Shown here: piece by piece, positions 11,741 through 22,864 of the stretch | How positions within the stretch are numbered: the stretch's first letter is position 1 | How the letters are laid out: every line of letters begins with the position of its first letter | Origin: Silene latifolia | Lineage: Eukaryota; Streptophyta; Magnoliopsida; Caryophyllales; Caryophyllaceae | Reading direction: 5' to 3' | Assembly: GCF_048544455.1 (NCBI RefSeq) | Contig: NC_133532.1 | Span: forward strand, 12,712,948-12,776,947 | Length of the DNA: 64,000 nt | The notes under the pieces: generated by a model | What the model was told of the DNA's origin: nothing | What the model saw: only the letters and a program-made list of their open reading frames with translations | Databases searched by the model: none | Made by a program: the position numbers and the translations under genes

Positions 11741-12334
11741 TTAACTTGAGGGCGATGGAGCAGCAGCAGAACAGTGATGGTTAATGATACCCTCCAAAAT
11801 TGGAAGAGGGTGTTTAACAAGAGGTTGACAAGCATCTTCAATCTTCTCAAGAGCACCGCAACACTGTGCACCAAGTTTAATATTACGTGTCATTATATAA
11901 TGGTGTAGATCTCGTAAACAAGCTCCCATCTTTTTATCATGGACCGCCATGAAGCATTCCCTTTGTTCCTTGGTAGCCAAATGGTGTGGGTGGTACGGGA
12001 ATTTCAAAAGTGCGTCAAAGTCGCCAATACCGTTAGAGTCAGTGCTCGGGGTTGACGGGGTACTTGGTGAGGTTGGAGGTTGAGCCGCGTAAGGGAAGGG
12101 GAATCCGGGTAGGTGAAAGTGTGGGTGTAGGTGCGGGTGTAGATGTGGGTGTGGGTGTGGGTGTGGGTGTGGGAACGGGAATCGGTGATGCTCGTATGGG
12201 TGTGGATGTGGGTGGAACCATGGTGGGATAAATATGGCTTCGGGTTCAGTTTCGGATTTGGGTTGTTGTTCTTGAGCATTAGCAATAGTAATTGCCAAAA
12301 ACAGAACTAGAAAACAGATTGCAACAGCCTTCAT
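11741..12334 (-). CDS. secreted His/Pro-rich prolamin-like six-cysteine protein
   Basis: A single-exon, 197-aa protein. Residues 1-20 are a clear signal peptide (likely cut after ANA|Q). Residues 36-82 are a low-complexity His-Pro/Phe-Pro stretch with long HP alternation, followed by a Pro/Thr/Ser linker (86-100). The C-terminal domain has six cysteines at 127, 139, 158, 159, 169 and 188, spaced C-x11-C-x18-CC-x9-C-x18-C. That is the pattern of the plant prolamin-like family (PF05617) that includes the ECA1/EC1 gametogenesis-related secreted proteins. A reproductive role is suggested by the family only. The His-rich region could bind metal ions (inference). A TATA box lies about 120 bp upstream. 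The start ATG begins the signal peptide directly. Confidence 0.85.
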   Translation of the reverse strand: MKAVAICFLVLFLAITIANAQEQQPKSETEPEAIFIPPWFHPHPHPYEHHRFPFPHPHPHPHPHLHPHLHPHFHLPGFPFPYAAQPPTSPSTPSTPSTDSNGIGDFDALLKFPYHPHHLATKEQRECFMAVHDKKMGACLRDLHHYIMTRNIKLGAQCCGALEKIEDACQPLVKHPLPILEGIINHHCSAAAPSPSS

Positions 12335-12452
12335 TGTCTCTTAGCTTTCGTGTTTTGGATTTTTTTTTTATTTTTTTTGTTTATTGAGAGAACGAAGGAG
12401 ATAAAATCGAGAGAGGTATAATTTGCGAAATTTATGAATTGGGTTGGAAGGG

Positions 12453-12460
12453 TTTATATA
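12453..12460 (-). promoter_or_regulatory. TATA box of the prolamin-like gene
   Basis: The minus strand reads CACTATATAAACCC, about 120 bp upstream of the ATG at 12334. That is a good position for a plant TATA box with a roughly 90-bp leader. Confidence 0.6.
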
Positions 12461-12823
12461 GTGTTTGTAATGTGTGTTTCATATGAACTCAAATACTTGT
12501 TAACATCGACACATATCGGAGAATTTGGCATCGACTACGCTTCCGACTTCTACTCGGTCGCAACCTCCTGAGTCCTGGCTTCCGGATTGTTATTAGGATA
12601 AACTTTCTTGATAAACTTTAGTCATGATAGAATTCATTATGATATGTATTAATCTTCAAGTATTAGGTATTTTTAATTAATTTTAATTAGAGTTCGAAGG
12701 TGAGTCGAATATGTGATAATTTTAATTAAGAGTTCGATGTTTAAAGAGTTTAATTACAGGTAGAAGACGCTTGTAGATTGTAATTATCGCCTTTTATCGC
12801 GTTTTCCCCCCTTTACCGAGTTG

Positions 12824-12916
12824 CATTTTAGCTATAGAGAAAGCCAAGGGGGGTTTCCAGCCGGCTGACTGGCTGCCTGCCGACCGGTTTAAAAGACATT
12901 TTCTATAGCTAAAATG
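12824..12916. repeat. short inverted repeat
   Basis: CATTTTAGCTATAGA (12824-12838) is perfectly repeated in inverse orientation at 12902-12916, with a GC-rich 63-bp spacer containing CCGGCTGACTGGC. It could be a tiny TIR element or form a stem-loop. I could not identify a target duplication. The rest of 12335-13364 shows no gene. Confidence 0.6.
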
Positions 12917-13364
12917 AAACTAATTTTATTTTTTACGGAAAAGCTTTTTTTTGTTTTTTTTTGACAATTGGCAAGTTTGAGTTACATAATAATAGCTCTT
13001 TGAGCTAGTTTATGAGCCATACTATTAAATTTCCTAGGAATAAAACACAAGGAAATGCAATGAAATAGACAACATAAATTCAGGATATTAGCGATAACAA
13101 CTCTCGTGTTTAGACAGCATTTGGAGCTATCCATGATTTATGGAAAAGTTTATAAAAAGGGAAAGATGAAAAATTACTATTTTTCATTAATGTGAATGAG
13201 GTGAAGTATTTTGTATGAGCTCTTTTACATTTTTACGTAATATATGATATACAGTAATAGCGATTTTGATTTTCACCAAAATCGAGTAAAAGAAATGAAC
13301 TTTATACAAATAAAATACAATGATTTTGATCAAAAAAAGAATAACATAATCTCAGTGAAGATGA

Positions 13365-16300
13365 TCATGTGTTCTTCTCAAGAACTGATAACGCCGGAGT
13401 CAGATAGTTATTAGCCTTATCAGGCAAATGTGCCACCTGCAGATCAGAGCAGCATTCATCAACTTTCTGAATTCAGACGAGTCTAAATAGCATAGGTCGC
13501 AGCAATTAAGTTGACGAAGGTCTTACCAGCTCGTAAAGCTCCTGGCCTTGTTCAGCAACATACTCATAGCATACCTGAAATTTATTTGCGATAAATTAGA
13601 ATTACCAAAGTTCGGTTTTAAACTGATTGAAGTACAGTAGTATTGAACACGGAGAAATAAGCGTACATCAAAACTCTTATTTCTGGCTGTAGAATCGTGC
13701 AATGCCTTCACACAGATGTCTGCTACATCCGCACAGCTTATACCCTGTGACAAATGTCTCAGCATTAAGTTAAAACAGTCGATTTTCGCGTTGTTAACTT
13801 ACAAACTAAACTGTGATGCTCACCTGAGATATCCTGTTTCCTTGATCAAATATGAGAGCTCTTTGTCCCCCAGGTTCCTCCTGTAAATTCCACAAGAAAC
13901 ACTTCTCAGTTAATTCTCCGGGTTTTTGTTATCATTTGAAAAAACTCGCTATGGTGGAAAGTAAGATTTATGCTGGAAAAAGCTTAATAATGAAAACATT
14001 CAGAGTTAGTACTGAAATATGTGAACCGTAATTGAATGCTTACCTTCAGAGGACCAGGGCGGACAATTGTGTAACCAAGTCCTGACTTTCTCAACGAATC
14101 TTCCCCAGCCTTCAAACAAGTTAAACCAATATAAGTATAACCTAAACTGTGTATCTAAAATGTCTTGAACCTGCAATGACTCGATCCAAAACTTATCCTG
14201 AATTACCATTTGCAAGGCTACTTCTAAGTTCTAACATATACTCAGAAACATCATTTTAGGCTAAAAGCAGGACTATTTTCTCAGAAATCATGTTAGGCGC
14301 TTTGACACATCCAAATCGGAGATTTACATGAGTCCGTAAGTAAGATGGGGTCTGGATTTCAGATAGAATGTTACATTTTAAGTCTCTGGCATACCTTCTT
14401 AGCTTTCAAAACTTGATCTCTTCTTGAGGCCTCTATTCCGGATCCAGTACACGACACCAATATGAAGTCTGTTTCCTGACCACTCTGCAAGAATACATTG
14501 CCTTAGAAAAATATATTTTCAGAATGCGAAACCATTTACATTAGTTTATGCAAAAATTGGAATTTTCCATGGTTTACCAGGTTATGTAAATTCACTGTAC
14601 AACTATTTGGTACTTACAGGCAATGCTTTTATATATTCTAGGATCAATTCGAAACTTCTTGGGTCTTGCTTCATCCCATTAGGCCCTTCTACAGGTCTCT
14701 GCGCAAAAAAAAAGAATACCATGGGAGTATGGGACATGTTAGCCAGCTTAGCTAGTAAACTTATTGCGTAGTAAAATTCAGCTTAGAGATGGGGAAAAAA
14801 AAGATATGGAGTCTAACCTGTTTTCTAGGTTCGAAACGTATGGTCAAAGTGTGCACAAGAAAGGGGTCTAGAGGTGGATCAGTCGGGCTCACGGGGCGGA
14901 AAGACGAGAACGGGACTCTGACCTGCAAACACAAATAAGAAGTTTGAGAAGGTAAGCTGTTGAAATAGGAAGACTTTAAACAGCTCAGTTGAGTAAAAGT
15001 GAAAAACAGTTCCTAATGGAAAATTCCGCACCCTGCAAAATCCTGCTTTCGTATTAATTCTAGAAAAGTACATTTTGCTTTGAGATGGATCTGCAAGAGG
15101 GCCAGCTTCAAGAATCACAACATAAGATCGACCATTGCCACCGACTGACAGAACAAGACCTTCATACCTAATCATCATGTGTTCGAAAAGAAAACAGTTA
15201 TGATTCACAAATTTCAGAAAATGCAACAGGCGAAAATATTTTGACAGTTGACATACATCAATTTTGGAATATAACTTAATAAAAGAACCAAGTGTCGTAT
15301 AAAAAGAGTGACGTGGAGCCAAAGTGAAGTGTCAAAGTGACATGTTTTCAAAGAAGCATACCGGTCCAAAGTAAAACCCAAGGGAAGTGAAATCTTTCGC
15401 GATAGTTCCACATATCCTCCTCGAGTGAAAACATATCCTGTAATGAATATGGTAGTAAGAATGACAGTAATGATTTACACCATTTGTTACGGACATATGA
15501 TTTACACCAGTAAATGTTTTAGACATACCTGAGAAAATAGCAAGTCCATTCTCATTAAACACAAATTTGGCATCCATTCCTCCGTCATATTTGCTTGCGA
15601 TTACATCTTGAAAATAAGTTCCCTGACGTATTTCCCATCCATTTAGCGAATCTTCTGACTTGAATTTTGAGATGAGAAGCTTGCTTTTGCTGCTTTTTCC
15701 TGCGCGTAGCTGTGCCAATTTGTTGTTATAGTCCTGTAAATTCATTCAGGTCAGTGCCTGTCAAACACAGCACATGTTTCACAGATTTACTCTATTTACT
15801 TTCTGTTAAACTCAGAAATTACTAAATAATCTGAAATTTCATTGCATCAAATTATATCTTGATGAATATTTATGAAACCAGTCAGGAATCCGGATACTGT
15901 CATATACGGTGAGTAAACCGTAGAAGCTACTGCATAATCTGAATTTCCTTTCATTAAATTTATCCTGAATCTTAATGTAGTTCAGACCAGGCAGGATAAT
16001 TTCATATTAGAATTGTAACCCACAGAAATTACTGCATAATATGAATTTTCTCACATAAACCAGAACAACCAAGACCATAAACAAGGAATACCTGAAAGGC
16101 TTTAGAAACATTGTAGACACCACGATAATCAACTCGATTGAGATCCCCGGTAATGGCTGAACGGGCAGTTGCACAGTAGATAATTTTGCTGCAACCTTCA
16201 ACAGCATCCATTATGGATACAGGATCACCCACATCTCCTACTACTAGTTCCACTGATCTTGGGAGCATGTCCATCACTTCTTGATCAATTCTCCTCACAA

Positions 16301-17050
16301 ACCCCTGCCAGACTTTTTCTGTTTATCAACAAATTTCGACGAAAATCCAAAACTTCAAATGCACTAGGAATCATGAACAACTAAGTTGATCAACACCATT
16401 GATCATCAGGAACAGGAAACACAAAATTGTCAAATAACACAAAATTGCCTAGAAAAGGAAAGTGGTAATACCTTGACAGTATAACCACGGAGCATGAGCT
16501 TGCGAACAACAAGGCGACCAATGCGACTAGTAGCACCAACAACAAGAACAGTAGTATTCTGAGCACCAGGAACAGTAAACTCACACAAAGGAGCCCCATC
16601 TCCATACACCAAGTTACTAGTCCCACTGTCATAATCAGTCCTTGATATCTGTCCTAACCCGGAAAACTTCTTCCAAACCTCGTCAAATATCTGTCGCGAT
16701 TTCCTCCCTAATCCTACTGGATTAACCACCTCATCTAACCTCTTAATTACCCCACTTTCACCCACACCTTTCTTCTCCAATTCACTACTGTTATCAATGC
16801 TGCTTACAGTAGTAACTTCCTTCTGTTCATTTTTACCATCATCAGCAGTAACAGCAACAGCACCAGCATCCTTCTTGTTCTTAGAATTACTGCTCTTTTT
16901 TACCCTCTTCTTTTTACCAGTGGACCCATCAGTACTACTAGCTGATGCTCTTGGAACATACAGCATTACTTTCCTGATATTACTGCTGCAATTGTTACTT
17001 CTTCTGACAGTAAGTAAATTCATTGCAGCTGCCTGTGCTGCTGCAGCCAT
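13365..17050 (-). CDS. HCF173: HCF173-type chloroplast protein (NAD(P)-binding + CIA30), 13 exons
   Basis: In Arabidopsis HCF173 is a thylakoid-associated factor needed for psbA (D1) translation and photosystem II biogenesis. Exons (minus): 16472-17050, 16092-16304, 15529-15733, 15362-15437, 15032-15167, 14818-14922, 14618-14698, 14395-14484, 14044-14109, 13824-13880, 13667-13744, 13527-13574, 13365-13436. All are GT-AG with phase intact, giving 601 aa, close to the remembered Arabidopsis length. Residues 1 to about 90 form a Ser/Lys/Ala-rich transit-peptide-like region. The conserved block GLGRKSRQIFDEVWKKFSG starts at 113. An atypical SDR nucleotide-binding fold follows, with GATSRIG at 172-178. 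A CIA30-like domain is inserted from about 265 (LNGWEIRQGTYFQD, FTRGGYVELS, LSVGGNGRSYVV). The end is VAHLPDKANNYLTPALSVLEKNT. No defect is seen. Confidence 0.96.
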
Positions 17051-18045
17051 TTCTGATTTACTGACAGTACAGTAACTTCCTGAAATTAAAAACTTTTACA
17101 AACAGTAATTAAAACAAAATTAAATTGATAATAATAATATGCCAATTTTTATAATAATAAGATTATAAATATGTATATCCATATAAGCCATAGCAAACAG
17201 CAGTTGCCCACCACATAAAAATGAAGTGGGTCCAAGGTAAAGTTGACAACTTTGAAGTGTAAGGTAGCAAAATAATGTGCTGACGCGGCATTATCAGGTC
17301 CATTTTCTCTTCATCTACCAGCAGTATTTTTCATTGGCCACATTTTATTTTTGGTTCATGATTTTTGCATTATCCATATAGCAAATTGTAATCTAAAAAG
17401 CCTAATGTTTTAAAAATGATTTTATTTTTTCCGGGACGATAAGTCGGAAATTAGTGTTCTTACACAAAAACTTGAGTAAGACCGTCTTTAAAGATCTGTA
17501 TAGAGCAGGAAAGAAGAAAAACAGCTAAATGCAGGCACATCATCCCAAAGAAAAAACTCTTTGGTCAGCCATTTACCTAATTGTTGTCGGCAGTGGACAT
17601 CCCGACTTGTATCCAAAAAAAATCATCCCAAGAAAACTAGATTTTTAAAAATGGGACGGAACGCAAAGTATGATAAAATGTTATTTTATCCCGAAAACCT
17701 ATTTATAAGGTAAATTACAGTACATTCTCTGAAAATGGCAGAGAAATTCCAATCTTCAGTACATAAACTAGAGTACAATTGTCACTGGACAATTACGTCG
17801 AAGAATATACAGTTTTTTGAAACCACAGAAAAAGACTAAAGCTCCTCTCTTTGAGAAAAGCATATTATAATTTGCCATATGAATGAATGCCTTCTATAAG
17901 TAAACTCTGTACAGAGGTATAATCTCCATTGTTTCTTCTTCTACAGTTTCGGAGGGAGTCGCGCCCGGGTCTATTAACCAACGCGCTTGGAGTTGACTCC
18001 AAGAATATCCGACAAGTTTTCTGCTAACTATGTATATGGGACCAG
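17051..18045. other. spacer between HCF173 and the HAC gene
   Basis: This contains the HCF173 promoter/leader side and the 3' untranslated side of the HAC gene. No further coding signal is seen. A fragment near 17641-17670 (AATGGGACGGAACGCAAAGTA) resembles the terminal repeat of a Stowaway-type MITE, but no partner end is clear. Confidence 0.5.
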
Positions 18046-18523
18046 TTAAGAAGTACCGGCAACTTCCTTAGCTCTTTGTCTCATCATCTCTGTAACAGCT
18101 GCTCGTCGACGAGAATCAGACTGTTGCTGAAGCCGCCTCAGGTGTTCTTTCAAATCTCTGAAGATTCAAAACATTTCGGTATAAGAATCTTGATCAGCAC
18201 ATACTAAGAACACATTCAAATGACTGGTATCGAGGGATCGTTTCACAAATTGCTATTTAACCTAAATTTCATGGGTGTAACAAGTATTTTTACACACAAC
18301 GAAGTATTTTTTGCAACATATGAAATACTACGGAGCAACAATATTTGTATGCGTAATGATAGTAATTTTTGCACCTAATCATCCAGAAATCGTCATCAAT
18401 TTAGATGGAATTTGATTATTACTTGCTTTCAGTTACCAAGGTGATAAATTGTTAAAACTCCAGGTGACTAAAGTAATAAATTGTGATCTCATAGCTCTAA
18501 AAAGGAAATTTACAATTCTAATA

Positions 18524-18731
18524 CTCCCTCCGTCCCGGTCAATTGTTGTCCTTTGGTTTTGGCACAAATACCAAGGAAAGAGGAAGGAGCCAATTACTAA
18601 ATGACAAGTGGAACATATTGAGTGTAAATGATCAAATTGTTCATCAAGTTCATTCTTAAAATAGAAAGGACAACAACTCACTCAGACACCCCAATATGGA
18701 AAAGGACAACAAATGACCGGGACAGAAGGAG
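18524..18731. mobile_element. Stowaway-like MITE in HAC intron 15
   Basis: 208 bp with inverted ends CTCCCTCCGTCCCGGTCA... and ...TGACCGGGACAGAAGGAG, flanked by TA on both sides (18522-18523 and 18732-18733). The TIR start CTCCCTCCGT and the TA duplication are diagnostic of Stowaway (Tc1/mariner) MITEs. It lies inside the intron between the last two HAC exons. Confidence 0.88.
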
Positions 18732-19425
18732 TATCATTCAAAAAGGTGTCGCGGTAATGGGTGTGATTGGGTAGGATTCGGGAATGAAAATACATGAGGG
18801 TTGAACCTTCCAAAATCCAAATCATTACTGTCATTCCTATTGAGACACATTTCACAGAAATTAAGCACAAAATTTACTATCTCTTCACCAAATGAAACAA
18901 TAATAGTTAGAGGTACAAACCTGCATCGAGGTACATTACATTCCGATTCTTTACAAGCCCGGGCATGAAGTTGAAGAAGATACCACATCTTTTTACAGAG
19001 AACGCATCCCCCAGAAGCACGAGTTTTGCAATGTATCCCATGACGGAAAAGCCCCTTCACCTTACGACAGTTTGGATAATGGCACGGTGGAGATTTGCAT
19101 AAAGATGCATGCACCAGTAGATCAAGCATTTTCCGCAGCTGTAAGCACCCAAAAAAATCATTTTATCATACAGTCAAATACAGCAAATTAGAAGGAAATA
19201 GGAGCTGTTCTTATATGCAGCATCCCCTTCTGCAACTTTTGCCAAAAGAGGAGATGTATTCTGTTGATTACGCTTTCTTATCTTGCTTCCTTATAGCCTT
19301 AGCTCATGCTTTCTTAATATTTCCATTTACCTTTCTTTAAAGGATGGGGAATATTTTGAACTTTGAAATTAAAGGGGGCTCCTCGTTCTTTAATGCTTAC
19401 TGGTAAATTTTTTTCAATAATATTG

Positions 19426-19583
19426 CTCCCTCCATCCCAATTTTAATATGTCCGGATTTGATGTTGGGTGGTCAAGCAATAGTCAGCTTTGACCAATAGT
19501 TTCTCCACGTATATGCAGAAGTGTAAAAAAAAATGGATGATGCAACATGGTTTCAACCAGGAACGATAAATTTGGGATGGAAA
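19426..19583. mobile_element. possible decayed Stowaway-like MITE in HAC intron 14
   Basis: CTCCCTCCATCCCAATTTTAAT at the left end is weakly matched by inverted AATTTGGGATGGA-like sequence at about 19568-19583. No clean TA pair is seen, so this is a low-confidence remnant. Confidence 0.3.
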
Positions 19584-21639
19584 TCGTATTTTCTATCAGA
19601 GAAAAAAAGGAGAACAAGAGAGGATGAAGCAAAACTACAAAAGAAAATAGACAGCTTAGCGCATCAGAAACCTAGTATAGAATGTTTGTCTCTACTCTGC
19701 ATGGTTATATTTCAGACAGGAATAAGGTATGAAGGTCAGTGCAAATGTTGATACCTGTACAACACGTAATTGTCGAGCTTCCTTATTCTGAGCATCACGT
19801 TCAGCAATGGAAGGATAATTTGTCAACTTATGAGGATGATCAATAGCACCATCCTTCTGGAAACAAGCATTGCATACATCATATTCTGGACATGTTTCAC
19901 ACCGCCAACCTTGACCCGTTTCAATATCAAGGTGACAGATATTGCATGTCATCACAAATGCAGGGGCAGTTGGATTATGGAGATGGTAAAGCACCATCAT
20001 GGAGGAATGCTTAGCCCGACGTAAAGTATCATACTGGTAATGATTTCCTTGGCAAAGACTTAAGAATGCCTGTCTTGTATCAAAAAATTCACTCTCCAGA
20101 ATCTCGTCTTTGTCCTTTGTGTCTTCTGGCACACCGATGATTTCAATCTGAGATTTAAACAACTTGTCCGGTTAGCCATAATAAACTATACAAAATTGAC
20201 TAAAATGTACATATGCCAATAAGTTCCTTGGCTGACGTGACAAATCACAAAAGTTTGTAACTTACTTTCCTAAGTCCATGTTTATCTTTTTGGTTGACGG
20301 GATGTCTTTCCCGGTCATCACGCTTCTGTTCTTCACAATAACACCTGCGAAAAACCATCATATTCGACCACAAACAATCAATCCAGGAGAAAATGAGACA
20401 TTCAAAGAAATGTATCATGTTCCACTTGAACGTCTACAAGGTAACTCTAATCACTGGTTCGTAAATCTAAACAACCATGACATGATACACAATAACAAAT
20501 ATAAGAAAGATAATTCAGAACTTCAGGTATTGAAAACAATATGTGAAACCGGAATAAGCCAGATTCAGCAGGGAGAAAAAAAGCACAAGCAAACAGCAAT
20601 ACAGCACTTCAATAGTTTGACAGTTCCACCCATTATTCTCCCTCCTCGACATTATCTACTCATTTGACTTTTGAGGTCAAAGTTCCAAATTTTGACGGTA
20701 AACGTGCTAACAAATTTAAATGGAATACGATAGGATGCTATATGTTTACATTTGTCAACACCAAATTATTTTTAACAAAAGAAGAAATATATAAATGCAA
20801 AACAATGTGAAGATTAATTTGAAACAGAGGAAGCACCTAGAGGGCACTAATCTGTAAGAAAACCTTCGAAAGATGTGTACTTGTGTACACAGCAGCTTTA
20901 ATCAGATAAATGTTTTTCTATAAAATTTATTTTCACCCAACTAAAAGTAACTGGCTATAGTATAAATGAAGTGTTGTTCCTTGGACAATTAACGTATACA
21001 AATTTAGGCAACGGACAGAACATATCCCGACTCAACCTCAGTTTACTTTGAACAGAAAACCAAGTTATAAACAGTCAAGCTTTATGAGCATTGCACAATA
21101 GTCTAAGTTTGATTCAAATTCTTGCTTTCTTCCATTATAAATACTCGATCGACTACATATTTGTCAGTAAGCCTGCTTCATCAACTAACAAGGCTAAAAA
21201 AGGAGAAAGGTATTGTGCCAAAACCAACTGATCAATAGCAACAAGCCCCCTTCAAAGTCCAAAACTCCAAATCCTCTCTCATTTGAAGTCACCAAGAATC
21301 TTATCTATCAGCGATACGGGAGGAGAAAAACATACACAAAACCAAAACCTAAGTTAAGGGAACAAAAACTTGCCTGTCACAAAGTTGGAAATTTTTACAC
21401 AGCTCGCAAACCCAGCGATTTCCAGATACCATTAATAGACAACAGTGTGTGCATGCATGCTGCAAATGGACCATAATGAAGTCTTCCTTCATAGGGACAA
21501 TTGTTTCACCAAGCTGCAGGCCAAACAAAAAAACAATTATTAAAATATCAGAATATTGACTGAAAAATGCATTAAGGAAAGATGCTTGTCAGCAACTATA
21601 TTGCCGTCTATATTGCTGTGATAATTAAATCCAGGAAAA

Positions 21640-22000
21640 TTATACAGGGTACCCCTCTTTTTTACCCAAAAAAACCTTTGACTAGTCATAACTCTTGGCC
21701 ATGCGTTCAGGAAACGATTCTTTTTTTTTACCAAACTAAAGATCTCGTAAAGACGATTATTTTGAAAAAAAAAAAAAGACAGTCACTTTTTGAACTCGCC
21801 ATCAAGAGATAAGGTCACTCATTTTATTCGGTTAAAAACGTTTGACTGACCATAATTCTTTCAACAAGCATAAAAATGGTGATTTTTTTTCAAATCGAAG
21901 ATCTCGTAATGACGATGAATTTGGGGAAAAAAAACACCGCTTTTGGAACTCGTGACTAAGAGTTATAGCCTATCAAAGTGGGGTTTTTTTTCAAAAAGCG
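21640..22000. repeat. internally repeated segment in HAC intron 11
   Basis: Two related blocks (about 21650-21810 and 21838-21980) share TTGACT...CATAA, AGATCTCGTAA.GACGAT and AACTCG....AAGAG strings. It looks like a diverged tandem duplication inside a repeat of unknown type, lying within an intron. Confidence 0.45.
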
Positions 22001-22636
22001 GGATATAACTTTGAAAACGTAAATACACAAGGTTACATGTAGAATTTCCCATAAATCAAATTCAACTCATCAACCTCGCAAAAAAATTTCCTCTATTTAC
22101 TTTTGGACACGGTAAATATCAGAAGTGCTTAGAACGAGAAAAAAAACTGGTAGCTTTTGCTGCAAATGACCTGATATAGAACCAAGAGGGTAGTAATAAT
22201 TCGTAAAAAAATGAAAGGCATTCCAAGCTACTGTTACGATAATTACTTTGTGCATTAGAAGGATATCCTTAGACGCATTACTGGAAAGATCCAATTGCCC
22301 AGATGCCTTAAGAGCCCTCTTTGTTATCATCTTTTTAGTTACTCCTTTTTTGTTCAGTCTCCTGCACTCCTCTTCTTGATTAATAAGATTTATCATATCC
22401 TCAGCAGCACCAGGCCAATAATCACCATCAAAATAAGGGAGTCTAGCTGCTGTAACCTTCGCTTTTGATTCACCAGTTTGAATGAAGAAATGCTCGTACA
22501 AGTTAGTAAGGTCAACCACAATATTTTCTCTAATGGCTTTTCTAAGCATCGCCAAGTACCTGAAGAAGAATCATCATACAACATAATTTATGAGGCAAGC
22601 ATCCAAACAGAGCCTTCCGCCACATGTTGATGATCA

Positions 22637-22864
<228 letters not shown>

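Noticed and set aside
12004-12285. Thr/His- and Pro/Thr-repeat frames overlapping the prolamin-like gene
   Set aside because: They are alternative frames of the GGGTGT repeat encoding the His-Pro tract; the 11741-12334 frame has the signal peptide and conserved cysteines.
20278-20667. 129-codon plus-strand frame over HAC exon 13
   Set aside because: It crosses a HAC exon and intron on the opposite strand and shows no domain.
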